Shown one piece after another: positions 61,618 to 64,000 of a stretch of 64,000 bases of DNA. The position numbers and the translations under genes are program-made. The notes beneath the pieces were generated by a model. The model ran no database searches and was not told the origin of the DNA. It saw only the letters and a program-made list of their open reading frames with translations. Source of the DNA: Caenimonas soli (GTDB lineage Bacteria > Pseudomonadota > Gammaproteobacteria > Burkholderiales > Burkholderiaceae_C); NCBI RefSeq assembly GCF_013155545.1, contig NZ_JABJVV010000019.1, positions 1 through 64,000 on the forward strand, in the 5' to 3' direction. Numbering within the stretch: the stretch's first letter is position 1; each line of letters starts with the position of its first letter.

Positions 61618-64000
<2,383 letters not shown>

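Overview
The window is about 64 kb of GC-rich, densely packed bacterial chromosome. It is most likely from a betaproteobacterium of the order Burkholderiales, probably family Comamonadaceae (Variovorax/Ramlibacter-like). The grounds are the gene order glyQ-glyS-gmhB-plsC, corC next to lnt, a Bug/TctC-type periplasmic binding protein, a Lrp regulator near hpd and phhA, an intergenic repeat with a GCCCCC-CGA-GGGGGC hairpin of a kind I associate with this family, and a LiuR-like leucine-degradation regulator. No rRNA, tRNA, CRISPR array or prophage was seen. The only mobile-element sign is the end of a transposase gene at the left edge. No gene-free gap longer than about 300 bases is present.

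Layout. 0-5 kb: transposase tail, phenylalanine hydroxylase and 4-hydroxyphenylpyruvate dioxygenase (aromatic amino acid breakdown), a secreted lipase with its foldase, and a divergent Lrp-type regulator. 5-10.4 kb: GNAT acetyltransferase, CorC and the lipoprotein acyltransferase Lnt, then a LysR regulator divergent from a periplasmic asparaginase. 10.4-19.2 kb: glycyl-tRNA synthetase, heptose phosphatase, PlsC acyltransferase, a zinc protease and a very large multi-PAS histidine kinase. 19.2-28.8 kb: a MerR/LiuR-type regulator with two near-identical 22-base palindromes, flanked by a metallo-beta-lactamase-fold protein, a thioesterase and isovaleryl-CoA dehydrogenase; then carbonic anhydrase, AceK, a thiolase, another acyl-CoA dehydrogenase, a YchJ-like protein and a HAD phosphatase.

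28.8-48.6 kb is an accessory-like stretch of small or poorly known genes. It holds ferredoxin-NADP reductase, a methyltransferase, an MFS exporter gene broken by an internal inversion, two adjacent paralogous small proteins, a decayed topoisomerase IB gene, a lipoprotein, a SEC-C protein, a split AtuA system with a Bug-type binding protein, a glyoxalase II, a DsrE protein, two AraC regulators, a Mut7-C protein and a secreted subtilase. 48.6-58.3 kb is a leucine/isovalerate operon-like run: methylcrotonyl-CoA carboxylase beta and alpha, acyl-CoA dehydrogenase, methylglutaconyl-CoA hydratase and HMG-CoA lyase, with a hydroxyacid reductase, YbaK, DUF1289 and an HCCA isomerase-like protein. 58.3-64 kb: a flavin/PNPOx-like protein and three tandem sensor kinases, the last cut by the right edge.

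The leucine pathway is therefore split over two loci about 26 kb apart: LiuA with the LiuR-like regulator at 20-22 kb, and the carboxylase, hydratase and lyase genes at 48.6-56.8 kb next to a different (AraC) regulator. The most unusual observations are the inverted segment inside the MFS gene with a loss of flanking codons, the nearby topoisomerase gene with a deletion and two frame breaks, and the tandem pair of uncharacterised paralogues between them. Each of the two lesions could be real gene decay or a sequence-assembly fault.
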